This document shows positions 1 to 21,900 of a stretch of DNA of 64,000 bases, one piece after another. The stretch's first letter is position 1, and each line of letters starts with the position of its first letter. The stretch is from Nematostella vectensis (taxonomy: Eukaryota > Cnidaria > Anthozoa > Actiniaria > Edwardsiidae). The notes beneath the pieces are model-generated. The model was not told the origin of the DNA, did no database searches, and was given only the letters and a program-made list of their open reading frames with translations. Position numbers and translations under genes: made by a program. Location: positions 5,878,001 through 5,942,000 of the forward strand of contig NC_064034.1 in the NCBI RefSeq assembly GCF_932526225.1. The letters are read 5' to 3'.

Positions 1-938
1 CGCTTGAAACCGCATCTTACTTGGGGAAAAATACGATCTGGAATAAGATATACGAGCAGTATCGCTCAGGATGCATCAGCGATGGCCTGTCTGTAAACAG
101 AAACGTCTATCAGCTTAAAAAACGAGTTCAGAACTTGACTTATCAATATAAGCAGTTTCGGGGACCTACGGCCGCTTGCATCGACGAAGAAACGCGGGCA
201 AGAATCAATAAAGTATTTCCATACTTCGATTTTTTTAATGATGTGATAACGGGGGAGAATCGAGTCGCAGTTCGACGAGATACCAACGGAACTAGTGAGA
301 CGAAGCTAGCGGTTTATGCTTTTGATGAGCAACTGAAGAGCGATCGGAGAGATTCAGAGCCTCGGATAGCGGTCAGGAACGATACAAGCGAGTCTGGCGA
401 AGCGAAGCTGACAGTGTTCGCTTACGACGAAGAACCGAAAGACAAGCCTCAGCCTCGCCGACAATCTGCGCTGAACACACGCGTGTCGCCCGAGTCCGAG
501 AGCGAAGAATCGGCTGAAAATCACAGCGAAGCGAGCGACCATCACGCAGCACAACTTGTCAACAATCGACCCGAGCAGTCCGATTCAAGTTCAGAGGAAG
601 AGGAAACAGATCTTGTAGTCGTCGATATACCAGAGCTTCAACAACATACTGCGCCTTCACCACGAAAAAGACTCAAGCGACAAACTCATGTTGCGGTAAA
701 CAAGCGGCCAGAGCCAAAACTAACGGAATCTGTGCCGAGAAATCGCACAGAAGAGGACGGGTTTCGCATGAGTGCGTTGGAGGAAATGTGGGAGCGCAAG
801 CTTGCGCAGGACAGAGAGCAGTTCGAGAAGCTCATGGAATTTCAGAGAGAATCACTCCAAGTGCAACAGCAGCAGACAAACGCTATAATATCAGGACTTA
901 CAAATATACTCAACACGCTAGCGAAAAATAATCGGTGA
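1..938 (+). CDS. Myb/SANT-like DNA-binding protein, 3' part (5' end outside window)
   Basis: The frame is open from the window edge to the TGA at 936-938, and the codon at 21 is TTG, so the true start lies upstream. The first ~70 residues (GKNTIWNKIYEQY, then QLKKRVQNLTYQYKQ) look like a trihelix Myb/SANT or MADF-type DNA-binding fold, with tryptophan and spaced basic/aromatic residues. A low-complexity acidic middle (SESEESAENH, SSSEEEETD) follows. The last ~55 residues (EEMWERKLAQDREQFEKLM) are a predicted coiled coil typical of Myb/SANT-like DNA-binding proteins, which are often related to Harbinger transposase partners. Function is inferred from fold type only; it could be a domesticated transposon accessory gene. 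It is transcribed towards vasa and ends about 1.25 kb before the vasa ATG. Confidence 0.6.
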   Translation, partial: LETASYLGKNTIWNKIYEQYRSGCISDGLSVNRNVYQLKKRVQNLTYQYKQFRGPTAACIDEETRARINKVFPYFDFFNDVITGENRVAVRRDTNGTSETKLAVYAFDEQLKSDRRDSEPRIAVRNDTSESGEAKLTVFAYDEEPKDKPQPRRQSALNTRVSPESESEESAENHSEASDHHAAQLVNNRPEQSDSSSEEEETDLVVVDIPELQQHTAPSPRKRLKRQTHVAVNKRPEPKLTESVPRNRTEEDGFRMSALEEMWERKLAQDREQFEKLMEFQRESLQVQQQQTNAIISGLTNILNTLAKNNR

Positions 939-2183
939 GATTATTTACGCTACTAGGTGTTCGCGGTTACCCTGTGGCTGAGAGGGGCTGAACAGAGTCG
1001 TAGTCACCGTAGAGCGTTTTTTCTTGCTTTTTTTTGGCTTTGCATGCATACATCCTTTCTTTTTTTTTCTAAAACGCTTATTTGATTAGAAATAATATAA
1101 TTGTAAAATATGAAAAAAAAGTTGTAGTTGGGGTCTTAGGTTATCCATAGCCTATTCCCAGCATACTTGCTTCAAATGTGCTTCAAATACAAGAACTGTA
1201 TCAGAAATTTTCCCGGGAGATCATTGGGAGATTGCAGAAAAAAATGTATAGGAAGTTTCGATTTTTTTGCCGGGAGATGAAGGCGAAAACCAGGAGAGTT
1301 GATAGGTATGTCCCAGGAGTCTTATTAACTAACCACTGTTGTCAAGAATTATATGCTGTCGCGACGAGTGGCAAATTAAAAGTTGCGTCATTACCCACAA
1401 GCCGCTAAACCAATAAAAGCCGGGAGACGAGGCTATGTCACCTTTAAGGCATAGCCCTGCTTGTTCATCCACCCCCCTCCAGGCATTCGTGAACTACGAT
1501 TGTACAGGTGGCCATTTTGACAAATCGGCCCAGATCTTGATCGTAGCGTTTTAGAACCTAAGAAATCTGTCAGTGACAAATTTCTAGTGCATGTGCTCTC
1601 GCTGAAAGGAAAAAGGGCGAGTGTTTCCGCTTACCTTCCCACATTTCCGTTTCTTCATGAACTTTTCATTTCTTTGTCTCCTTGTACCTTGAATAATGTT
1701 CTACAATACGACATTTAATATATAATCCTGGTCGGGTCCTTTGCGATTTTGTTGACAATTTAAAGTAAAATTCCTTACCTTATAATCCTAATGGAGATTT
1801 CGGGCCTGTGGAGATTTGGTGCAGTGCTACATCCGGGATTCCGGAATTATAAATTTGGCGGGAATACATAATGATTATCGATCTCTTGTTCATCTTTATC
1901 GATCGAAAATCTTTCACGTGCTCACCGATCGACCAATCACACAAGTATCACTAGCTCATGCGAAGTGCTGACTTACACATCTTGCACGTTTTGCAGAAGG
2001 TAAGGTTTCCCGACTTTTCTCGAGTTTTATCACTTAGATACTCAATAGAATGTTTACGTTTTTCGTAAATGTGACCGACAAAAGATTTATATAAAGCTTC
2101 GTAGGTAGTATCTGACAAAGCTGTTGTAGTTTCAGTCGCAAAACGATCCGTTTTCCTCACTTCACCGCAGTCATCAAACAAGC
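939..2183. other. Intergenic region upstream of vasa
   Basis: This is 1.2 kb between the Myb/SANT-like gene and the vasa start codon. I see no convincing coding exon here; the short frames have no family signature. The vasa promoter and 5' UTR must lie in the right-hand part, but no clear TATA box or defined element could be singled out. Confidence 0.5.
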
Positions 2184-11912
<9,729 letters not shown>

Positions 11913-12710
11913 CTGCCATTCTGACTCACCAAGAAGAAGTTTATGTTGAAATAGTTTTACCATTTTACCAGTCCAAGGAGATATTTAATACTTCGGAACT
12001 GCACATATCGTTAATTAATTCGCTTGCTAAAATGGGGCTTGTATTTGCTTAAAGCTCAGCTTTAGAGAATTGATCGTACGAAACAGATTGACTTCCGTGT
12101 CATCGTTGTGTTAAAGCTCAAGCTTTAGAGAATTGATCATATGAAACAGTCCGTTGTGTTTGAAAAAAAAAGGCCAGAGAACTGTGCTGTTGTGTGTATG
12201 AAGAGATCACCAAAAGCTCACATCACGAAGCTACAGTACAGCTGTTATAGCTTGTTGTTGGGGTTACAAATACCGACCTGGCTGCTTCGGATATTTCAAT
12301 TTCTGTTTAAACCACATGGTCAAGTCAGGGTGTCCTGATAGCCTCTGGTAACCTAGCGATTGCGATTCCTAGGTGTGCTGAGGTGTGAAGGAATAGATAT
12401 ATCTTGGCTTGTACTGATGAAGACATAAGTGAATTGACAGTTGTGTGGTGGTTTAGACCCTGTTTTGGTTGAAATTACTGTACAATCAACACAAACAAGA
12501 CTTTCCATGGTGGTAATCTGCGCATTACTATACAGTCGACATATGTACGAAGACTCTCCTTGGCTGTAATCTGCACATTAGGAGTCAATGGCCATAGCAC
12601 GAGTGATCACTCCTGATATAGAGGAACGGTAACAGAAAAACAAAAACTTAGCATGTTGATAAAGCGGGTTGAAGGGAACCAAGTGTATTTTGTAATGATT
12701 GACAACCCAG

Positions 12711-13066
12711 AGAAGACTAGCACTGAGCCAATGGCAGAGGGGCTACCAACAAAACCATGTTGGCTCAAGAAGACTAGCACTGAGCCAATGGCAAGAGGGG
12801 CTACCAACAAAACCATGTTGGCTCAAGAAGACTAGCATTGGGCCAATGGCAGAGGGGCTACCAACAAAACCATGTTGGCTCAAGAAGACTAGCACTGAGC
12901 CAATGTAAGAGGGGCTACCAACAAAACCATGTTGGCTCAAGAAGACTAGCACTGAGCCAATGGCAGAGGGGCTACCAACAAAACCATGTTGGCTCAAGAA
13001 GACTAGCACTGAGCCAATGGCAAGAGGGGCTACCAACAAAACCATGTTGGCCCAAGAAGACTAGCG
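12711..13066. repeat. Minisatellite, 57-58 bp unit, about six copies
   Basis: The unit reads AGAAGACTAGCACTGAGCCA, then a segment containing GGGGCTACC, then CCAACAAAACCATGTTGG. The last part is a small hairpin (CCAAC/GTTGG). Copies are near identical, differing by single-base indels. It probably lies within or just beyond the vasa 3' UTR. Confidence 0.9.
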
Positions 13067-13840
13067 GCAGAGAAGCCTAGCAAGACCTGTTGAAATGTCT
13101 GCGCAGAAGACAACCAAGCACACAACAATCTGCCTTATGCAAGGCTAAAATCTGGGGCCTGGTCCAGGATGGTGGCCCCAGTGACAATTTCCATATATAG
13201 TCCCTGAACTAGGGGACTTTTGTGTTGTAACCAATGTCATACACCGTATGGTCGTTTGTGTTTGGCATAAGATCAACATGGCATGGCTGATATTCGATCC
13301 TCCTGACACTCCTGTTTAACCACACATTTACGTATCTAATACTTCTGGTTTAGTTCAGGAAATGTATCTTAAAAATCTCTTCGATTAATGCAGTACTTGG
13401 GCTAACCAGTTCACTTGCAAATTTCAATTATCTGATTTGATTGCAATTCAAATCGGGCAAGATTGAGAGTTGTTCATTCAGAAGTGGAAGGGTTAATTCA
13501 GGCACACGCTGCTTTGGATCTGGATTTATGGTGAATGTATGGAGATGCTATTGTTTGGTACACATGCTTCAGGATTTGTAGGTAACGCGCATTAATACTA
13601 AATCCAAGGCTTGGTAGATAGCTTAAACATAGTTCACTGATCTCTTGGCCTAGTGATCAACACAGTGAAAGCAATCAGTTGGCACGATCTTAAAATAAAG
13701 TTTATTCAATTTAGTTATTTGTCTCCATTTGTCTTTCTCAAACAAACTCGAGATCTAATTTGCGATTCCATTAAATGTTCGCAACCTTCCCCTCGCAAAG
13801 ACTTTACGAGGGAATCGTAAATTCCACAGGGTTTAGGATC

Positions 13841-16322
13841 CAAGAGACCATGATATAAAAGAACGAATCCCCGTGGCCCATGATGCCGTCCATAAAAGCT
13901 ATTTTTAGATTGCGCGAGCTTGTCAATCATAGCATTCATATATGGCTCTTCGCGCCATATTTGGTTATGGGCACCTCGCGAACTAGTACATTTTCACAAT
14001 TTTGTTTCCCTCTGCACTTCTTTGACTTCGTTTGCTACCTGTTTTTATCCTTTTAGCTGCTTCTCATAGCTCATGATTACAGTGCTACTCGTAGGGTGGT
14101 GTCCTGGTATCTGTTAACCCTTTCACTCCTGGGTACTTTTAAGCAACATTGTAAGAAAAACAGACTGCAAACAGAAACCTCCCACCTATTTCAAGTCCAA
14201 CACTACCAGCTAAGCTGCCGCTGACCCAAGACGGTATGCCTTGAAGTTTCCAACAATGCACTGCGGTGCCTTTTCTTTCTGGCGACGGCACTGCTACAGC
14301 CTGTTGCTTACACAACAGTTTTGCTTGTAATTTGCTTAAAAATTACAGCTTTTTCACATCTGGAGATTGCTGTGCTGTGCTTATGGATGTTTGCACGTTG
14401 AGGTTGATTCAATGGGATAATTCCTTGTCTGGGCTTCACCAAGTGAGAAAGGAATTTTCTGGTGAGTGGCCTCGTACTCTCCAATGTGGGCCATCTTTGC
14501 TACCCAACCTTAATCAAAAATTGTTTTCATGCTTATTCTGAAACCTTGGTCTTGGACCTGGAAATGTTTTGTTTGGCTTCGGGGCAAAGAGACTTATAAA
14601 AAAACTGTTATGATTCTGGGGGAGGAGATTGCCCGCCTGTCTGTCAAGGTGTTTCCAAGACTCCCATGATGCAGTGCAGGCATGCAAAATAGGCTAAACA
14701 TGGTGACTCGCTTCTAATGGAGGTTCTAGCATTGATTATTGTGACTGTAAAATGGGACCTGACGGAGCGCAATAAAGGTATCTATTGGTGACTTGATCTG
14801 TGTTTGCTTGTCTCTATTTGTAGTTCGGAATTTTGTGTCTTTTTTGGTAAGAAATGTTTCTAAGTTTAAGCATTTGTTTACGAATTGGTCAGAAATTAAG
14901 GTTGATATTTTGACAAAAGAGTCAATTCTATTACATTGCTTCGATGCGCTTTTGAAGGTCGTCTATGCCTTGGATGATTCTATGAGTATCCGGGTCTGGT
15001 GATGTTTAGTTTGCATTTTTGACGTTTTGGAGTTGGGCCTATATTTTACAGGCGTCTCAGGGCGTTATGGCAATGAAAGACATAACCAAACACATAAAAA
15101 AAAATATTTGTGCCTTCCTGGCTTAGAAAAAAGGCTTTATGGCAAGCTTAGGGGCTATCAACAGTGTATGCAAATTCTGGTTGATAGACAAGCAAGCCTA
15201 TGGTAGCATATCTACCAGATAATTTTTATGTTAAAACCATTAGGGAAACCACAGGAAGCCCAAATTCCATAACAATATTTGCCTTTAAAAATTCAAAGCA
15301 GCAGTGTGAACCCACTTTAGATACTCCTGTATATTCACCGTCAAAGTGCTCTTATAACAGAACCTTGCCTGAATCTGATGGATTTTAGGGCATTTTTTTA
15401 AAAAAAGCTATGCATATCAGCTCTATCATTGAGCCAAGCCATGTCCAAGTAAAAAAAAATCTATTTTCTAGGTAAAAGATATTCACTTGCTGAAAATGGC
15501 ATATATGTTATCCATTCCATTGGTGTATCTCACATCAAAAGTCTAAGAAGGCCTAGTTAATTAGATTAAAAACTAGGGGTGGTGGGTTAAGTTATCTAAA
15601 TCTTATTCTCTTCAATACGGTGAGATGGAAAACCTAGGCATTCTAAGTCTGTGTTATGTATTTTAATACAAGAAGGCCTTTATTTTTCTTTGATTCACTA
15701 TATTTTTAGATGAATGAACTTCAATTCTTCACGCAAATGTTCAGAAATCATGTCACTCAAGAAACCCTTGTCACCGAGATAAGATTTACTTCATTATGGA
15801 GACTTGAAATCTTTTATTTGTGAAATACCTGTCTTAATAACCACAATATCGGTGTGAATATAATGGTATTAAGTTCTGGATGAATCTTTTTTCATTAAAA
15901 GGGAACTGGAAGATAATTGTGTGTTGTAAACACAGATTTATGACGGATTGTTGTTTTATAATTTGCGAATCAGTCGTGAAAACTTTTACCCAGAGTCTAA
16001 AATCACGCACTCTATGAATTTAATGTCCGAGAAACGGTCGATTGGATCCAGCGTACTCTATGGAAGATCATTTTCACAGCGTTTGTAAAAAAGGATGGTT
16101 TTCGGTCAAAAAGATTTCCATAACATCCTTTGCCGGTTCACATCGCTCAAGATGTGATCGCGCTTAAGACTCATGTTGCTAGGAAACGTGAGCACTATCC
16201 AATCAGAGGCGTATCTAAAAATAACTGGTTGTTCTAAAAATAGCTTTCACGGACGTCATCATTGGAACATATTCTAATACGGGAGATTCGTTCCTTTACA
16301 TCATGGTCTCTTGTGGGATCTT
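13841..16322. repeat. Pair of facing ~85-100 bp inverted repeats
   Basis: The segment 13841-13925 (with AAGAGACCATGATATAAAAG and AAAGCTATTTTTAGA) is matched by the reverse complement of 16225-16322 (AAGAGACCATGATGTAAAGG and AAAGCTATTTTTAGA). They may be the ends of one degraded 2.5 kb element or two opposed copies of a shorter one. No coding content links them. Confidence 0.5.
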
Positions 16323-16709
16323 ATTGCCGATTTCTAGGTGGGGCGAGGTTTAGTCTCAGCACCAAACGGTCGGAGCCGACCGCTGGGGGCTGCGAAGGAG
16401 ACTAGGTAAGGTTAACTTTGATTTTCCAAATAAACACTTGTCTTTCAAGGACTAGAGGGTTGAATATTTTCTGTAATCGCTCGGTGTTTACAAAAAGTCG
16501 TTAAGAAAATAATTTCAAAATATATTGAATTTTTAGTTGTTTGGGAAAATTCTATTTAGTGCATAAAAATCATGTTCGAACAGCATTTAAAATTTTACAG
16601 TTATGTAAAATGATGGCGGTGAAACGCCTAGCAGTTCTAATTGCTAGTTAAGCTTATTGTTTTCGGTTTAACATAGCAGGCGTGAAATAACCAAATTTGG
16701 AGGTCGCCT

Positions 16710-18973
16710 TTAACAGTCGGAAAAGTTCGCGTAGTCGCTGAAGGAGTCCAAGTACTTCTGGATAATTTGATAGCAAAACACGTACTGCGTCTGAAACCAA
16801 AAATAAAGTTTTATCAAATATTAAGTGATATGGTCATGCCATCACTGTGTCGTGGAGTCACATTGTATTTACCATTGGGCCCTATTATTATTTCCTGGAA
16901 AACAATTACACCTAGAAAGTTTAATGTGGCTGATATTATAGTGCTACCGTTAGAACCAAGTTTCTGGATAGGAGGGATTCGTCTAGCTGACCCAACACAG
17001 CAAAGATTACGGGATAGAAACGTCTTCGACAAAGAAAACTTATGAAATTCCATTGTCAAGTGGGGGGAGGGGCTCGACCAAAATAGAAATTCTCGGTCTT
17101 TGCTGATTAAGCTAGTTAACCTGGAAAAAAAGGGGGGGTAACCAAAAAGAAAATTGCCCGTCTTACTGATTCAAGCAAGTAAACTTGGAAGGTGATCACC
17201 TTTCTTTTCGTTTCCTAACCAGTACAAAGCCAATTCTATCTTACTCACCAGGCTCTCCACCGCGCCTGGTCGATTGGCACGAATGCGTTTGATGACTTGG
17301 AAAACGTCAATAACTTGCTCTGTCTTCAAACGCTCAATAACTGATGAGATCGCACAAAACGTGCCACTCCTACCAACACCGTTACTATGGAGATACAAAT
17401 CTAGCGTCAATACATTTCCGACCATATACCTATTTCAAATAAGGTTCTACACGGAGCTGCATGAGCATGTATACCTGCATTGGACCAATACTGGCGCGTT
17501 GCCGCACTGCTGCTGTGACGCCTGAACCTCGTCTAAAAGATCCAGAACGCTGCGGGCAACCTCAGGGATGCACTTGTCTGGCCACGACACGTGATGCAAG
17601 TGACGAACCTCGTGAGTCTTCTGCGAAATGAAACACGGGATACTTGAATAGTTTGAGGGGGGAGGGGAGGTACAAAAACAATAGAGAAAGGGAGTGCATT
17701 GCATGGTACGCTACTCATTTTAGTTTATATATATTTTATATAGATGGAGGAATTCGATGAAAGAGGAACTTATCGCAATGTTTGCCAATGGTTTTGCGCA
17801 TTTTATACACTTTTGAAAGCATCAAAATTCGTCCCCCTAGCTGGTTTCGCATGTCTTTGAACCATGTCTGGAGCATCTAACATAAACAGCCAGCGTTATC
17901 CTATTCTATTTGATTTTGTGCCGTGAGTACAATCCACGATTGATTTTTTAGCCGTGTGATGGAATCCGGAATAACAGAGATATCTATGAATCCGACCATA
18001 TCAGCATAAGATGAAACAATGTTTTTCGTACAAATGCGAACAATCTAATAAAAACTTTAGACTAAGACTACGCTTTCACCTTATTACGCGTCACTTTCAG
18101 CTTGGTAGAGATGACGTCACCTTTCTCTTGCTTGCTGAGCAAACTGACCCGGATGTGACCATATTTGGTTGCGCCCTCTACAGGCAAGTACTGGGGATAT
18201 TCCTGTAAGAGAAGGGAATGAACCAATATGGAGATTTGGGATGCAGTGAGAATATATATGTGTTTTTATAACCTCGATCTCGTACTTGTATATCCAAACC
18301 TCAACCCTCATCTCTTCCAAACCCATATTCTCTTGATTATCAAACGCCACGTGATTATCTTATTGAAACAGGGAATAAAACTCTTTATTCCGTTTTAAAA
18401 TATGCGTTTTAGTATTACCTGGTCATGTTCGTGTAGGTTGTTCAGCATGACAATCGTCCCGATGTCATAATCCGTCACCATGCGCCAGAAATCCTCAATC
18501 GTATGCTGTAAGGGATGCTGGGTAGCGATGAATGCATTGCGCTCCCTATGAGCCTATGAGTAAATATTTTTCAGATCAAATAAATGCATTACTGCTTGCC
18601 GCTGTTCTGTAGATGTATGGGCACTTAATCATAGTGCATATTCCTACATACGCACATGTAGGAATACTGCGTTGATGTAGTCCGACTCCTCGTCAGCATG
18701 CTCCTTATGCAACATCACCCTACAGCTGTTCACTGCAACACACCATGAGTCACGATGACATACAAATGCACATACACGCTCGGCCTCGATGTTGTTTATA
18801 CACACCCTATATGGTGTTGTTGAAATAGGCAAGAAGGTTTGGCACAAATTCAATTGTAACCAGTACGTACATGCTATGATGTCAGAGAATCTGTTCTTGT
18901 GCAGATTTTGTGGTTTCTCACCAACGCTTTTCTCTTCCGCCGGTATCTCACGGCTTGTAACGGAGTTCAGCCT
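16710..18973 (-). other. Copy A exons 36-42: second phosphatase domain D2
   Basis: Exons: 18871-18973, 18656-18732, 18419-18553, 18080-18202, 17475-17620, 17249-17384, 16710-16790. D2 has [34 protein letters not shown] and QYVFCYQ. Its P-loop reads [11 protein letters not shown]: the invariant His before Cys is Gln, which should weaken or abolish activity, as expected for a regulatory D2. The GRSGTFCAI segment resembles type IIB D2 domains. Confidence 0.92.
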
Positions 18974-21900
18974 CTGGAAAGGATCGCACAAGAAATAGTG
19001 GTAAAAAACTAACGCATATTACTCCCTAAAGAAATAGCTCTTCATCTATTCCGTGACGATTACATATTATGTACTGTACCGAGTGTCCTGTTGAGCGGTT
19101 TTCCCGCCACCCGGTCCATAAATCACCTGAAATCTTCTGTTTTCCGCATGAACTTGGACCCATCCGGATTGGGCGAGTATACAGCGTGTCAACAGCGATT
19201 TTAACCCTCATTTTTCAAAACCCTACACTAGCCCGTGCGTTACTTGAACTTAGAAAATAACGTAATACACCGCATAATTCCAAAATCGTCCTGCTCGTAA
19301 CCTAGACTTCGAGAGCGCCTCGACTGACAGGTGTATCCCGCATAACTCCATACCGTAGACTCGTCCCGTGTCTTACCTGGAACTCGAGTGCGTATCCTGT
19401 CATCTGGAATTTACGGTTGACAGAAGCAAGTTTCTGCATGGCCTGGTTGTAGTTCTCGCTTTGTATCTCTGTGTTGCCGCACGTCAGGGCTTCTAACACA
19501 GCAGAGTGGATAAACGAGTACTGCTCCTGAAAAGTGATTTTGCAAACGTATCAAAATTCTAGATCGCCCTCGCATTTCCAGGGAGCGCCGCGTAATCGCG
19601 TCTTCGAGGATGCAAAATTCTTGTTTATGTGTTTATAGCGTTTGTGTAGCAACATTAACCCTAACGTACCTTTGTCTGGACCATGTGTGGCCTGTCTTTC
19701 CTGAGCGCTATGAGGTAGTTACGAATATCCACGGTTCGGCTCTTTTTGGCCTGTTCCAGCATGGCGTCAATGACAATATAGGCACCAGTGCGTCCAACGC
19801 CAGCACTGAAGAACAAGAAAGGGGATACATACTAATTGATCAGCAGATGAGAGCCTGGATTTTCTAATCTACACGTGATCTATCTTGCATGGCCCACATG
19901 ACTATGGTTAAACTACAAACTCACCTGCAGTGGACGATGACAGGTCCCGCGTCCCGCGGGTTCAACGCGCGCACTTTTCGTCTGAACGCGAGGACTGCTG
20001 TTGCGTATTGGGGAACGCCCTTGTCCGGCCACACGGTAAAGTGGAACTGACGAACCATTCGACTGCCACTCCGTTTCGCCTTGGGATAGAAAAAAAAATA
20101 TAGTAGAACCTCCAATAATAATGTCTCGTTCTTATTATACTTTTCCGAACCAAAATAGATCGCAACACTGAAAAGACTGTTTTACTTGAATGTTTTCTGG
20201 TTACTAGATTTTTTATACATCCACCACCACCTACCTTAGACAAGATGAAGGTACGAATTTCATAGTCTGCGAATATTTCCGACTGGTGCAGCGTGACTGT
20301 CACGCCACCGTATGTCTCGGTCTTGTCTGGCCAGTATTTGTGGCACTTAGTCTGTGATATGGATTAATCATACGAAGTGTTACTGGCAAATATCTTTGTG
20401 CTATCTTTATGTGGACCAGGTCCGCGCCTTTTATACCCCAGGTCTTTCTTCGAGATTGCAAATGAGGGAATGAATGGTAGGTGGGAAGCATGGCCCCGTA
20501 TCCGCTAAGCCCATTTGCAATTCTCTAAGCCCATTGCAATTCTAGCTTATTTGAAGCTACGATTACAACAAGTATGTACACTGCAAGACTGGAGCCGATA
20601 TTATCCAATAATCATTATAGCTGATGTTAGCAGTACACAAAGATGAAGAATGGCGGCGTAAAGACAAAACGGGGTAGGTCTATACTTCCTTTTTCTCGCC
20701 CAACAATTTTCTATTATAAGAATGTACTACCTTGCCTAGCTCGACGAGGTTGGTGAGCATTACGATGGATTGCGAGTTCTGTTCCCAAACCATCCGCCAG
20801 AAGCCTTCAAACGCCGGAGGAAGAGGACCTGGGAAGATGACAACTAAGCGGAGAGCAGAATGACGCATGGAGATGCCGGAAGGGAGATTCGGGAATTACA
20901 GGTGGAGAGGGCGGGAAACCGACTGACAGATATAGCAGAAGTTGGTGAAAGAGATTGAAACAAAAAGACCACAGAAAAATCTCTAACTGTCATATGGTGG
21001 CATAGCAAGTTTCAAAACGAAGAGAAAATGTTTGGGATTACTTCTGATTCCAGAGTAGTAGTGGGGGTAAGGTTAGTTCGCAAAGAAAGCCGCAAGTTTT
21101 CTTTTTCTGCCCCCCCCCCTCCTAAAAAAAGGGGGTAAAGCTTTTCTATGCTAGCCATTTTGTTTTTAACTGGACTACTCTTATTTTTAGAGGCCAAATC
21201 TAAATTTACCTTGTGAGGCGATGAACGATCTTGGAGTTCCATCATAGCCCTAAAAACACATTATTGACATCTTAAACAAAAAGCTCAAAAGTCGTAAGGC
21301 ATTGAGTCCTTCCTTTGAGCTCTACTCACCAAGAAAAAAAAAAGTTCTTGCATCATTTAGTATGACCCTAACCATAACCTACTGGGCGTGGGTACTCACG
21401 TGGATAAATGACGCGTTTATGTAATCCGAATCCTCGTCGCCATTGACTCGCTCCAGTACCACGCGTGAATGATCATCTACGGATGAAAAAAAAAAATACC
21501 ATAGGAAGTTCGAGTAAGGCGCATCATTTTCATGGCATATAGAACCTTTTGATATTTCACTTACAGGCAACAATGTTCGCGTAACGGTTCTTGTTCTTGT
21601 TTGCAGGTTTCCTGGCGGCTTCCCATGGAAACTGCTGTCCATTGTCGAATTTCTGAAAGAACAGATAACGGGGTGTTGCAAATTATTATTTTAGGATTCC
21701 TTTATTCTTGTTTCCTAAAAAGCATGAGCCCCGCCTCTCCTATGGTAGTAGGGAACTAGCAGCGTGACTGGTCACAACATACATTGGAAACAGAAAGCTG
21801 GAACAATCTATTCGGCATTTTTATTATGCACGGGGGATCGAGTCGATTAGATAAGCGAACAGTAGCTGGGACCATTTGAAGGGACGCAATTCAACGTGTA

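Larger units (their letters stand above)
11913..16709. other. vasa 3' flank and intergenic space to the convergent phosphatase gene
   Basis: This holds the vasa 3' UTR, a minisatellite (12711-13066) and transposon-like inverted repeats. A candidate poly(A) signal AATAAA lies at 13694-13699, and another at about 14772. The short frames here show no family signature. The two neighbours are convergent, so both 3' UTRs end in this stretch. Confidence 0.5.

Noticed and set aside
13715-13939. 74-aa minus-strand frame in the intergenic region
   Set aside because: No family signature, and it overlaps one of the inverted repeats (13841-13925), so probably transposon-derived noise.
17447-17718. Two overlapping minus-strand frames starting in the intron before exon 40
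   Set aside because: Only 17475-17620 is supported as an exon by splice sites, phase and the WPD motif; the rest is intron read-through.
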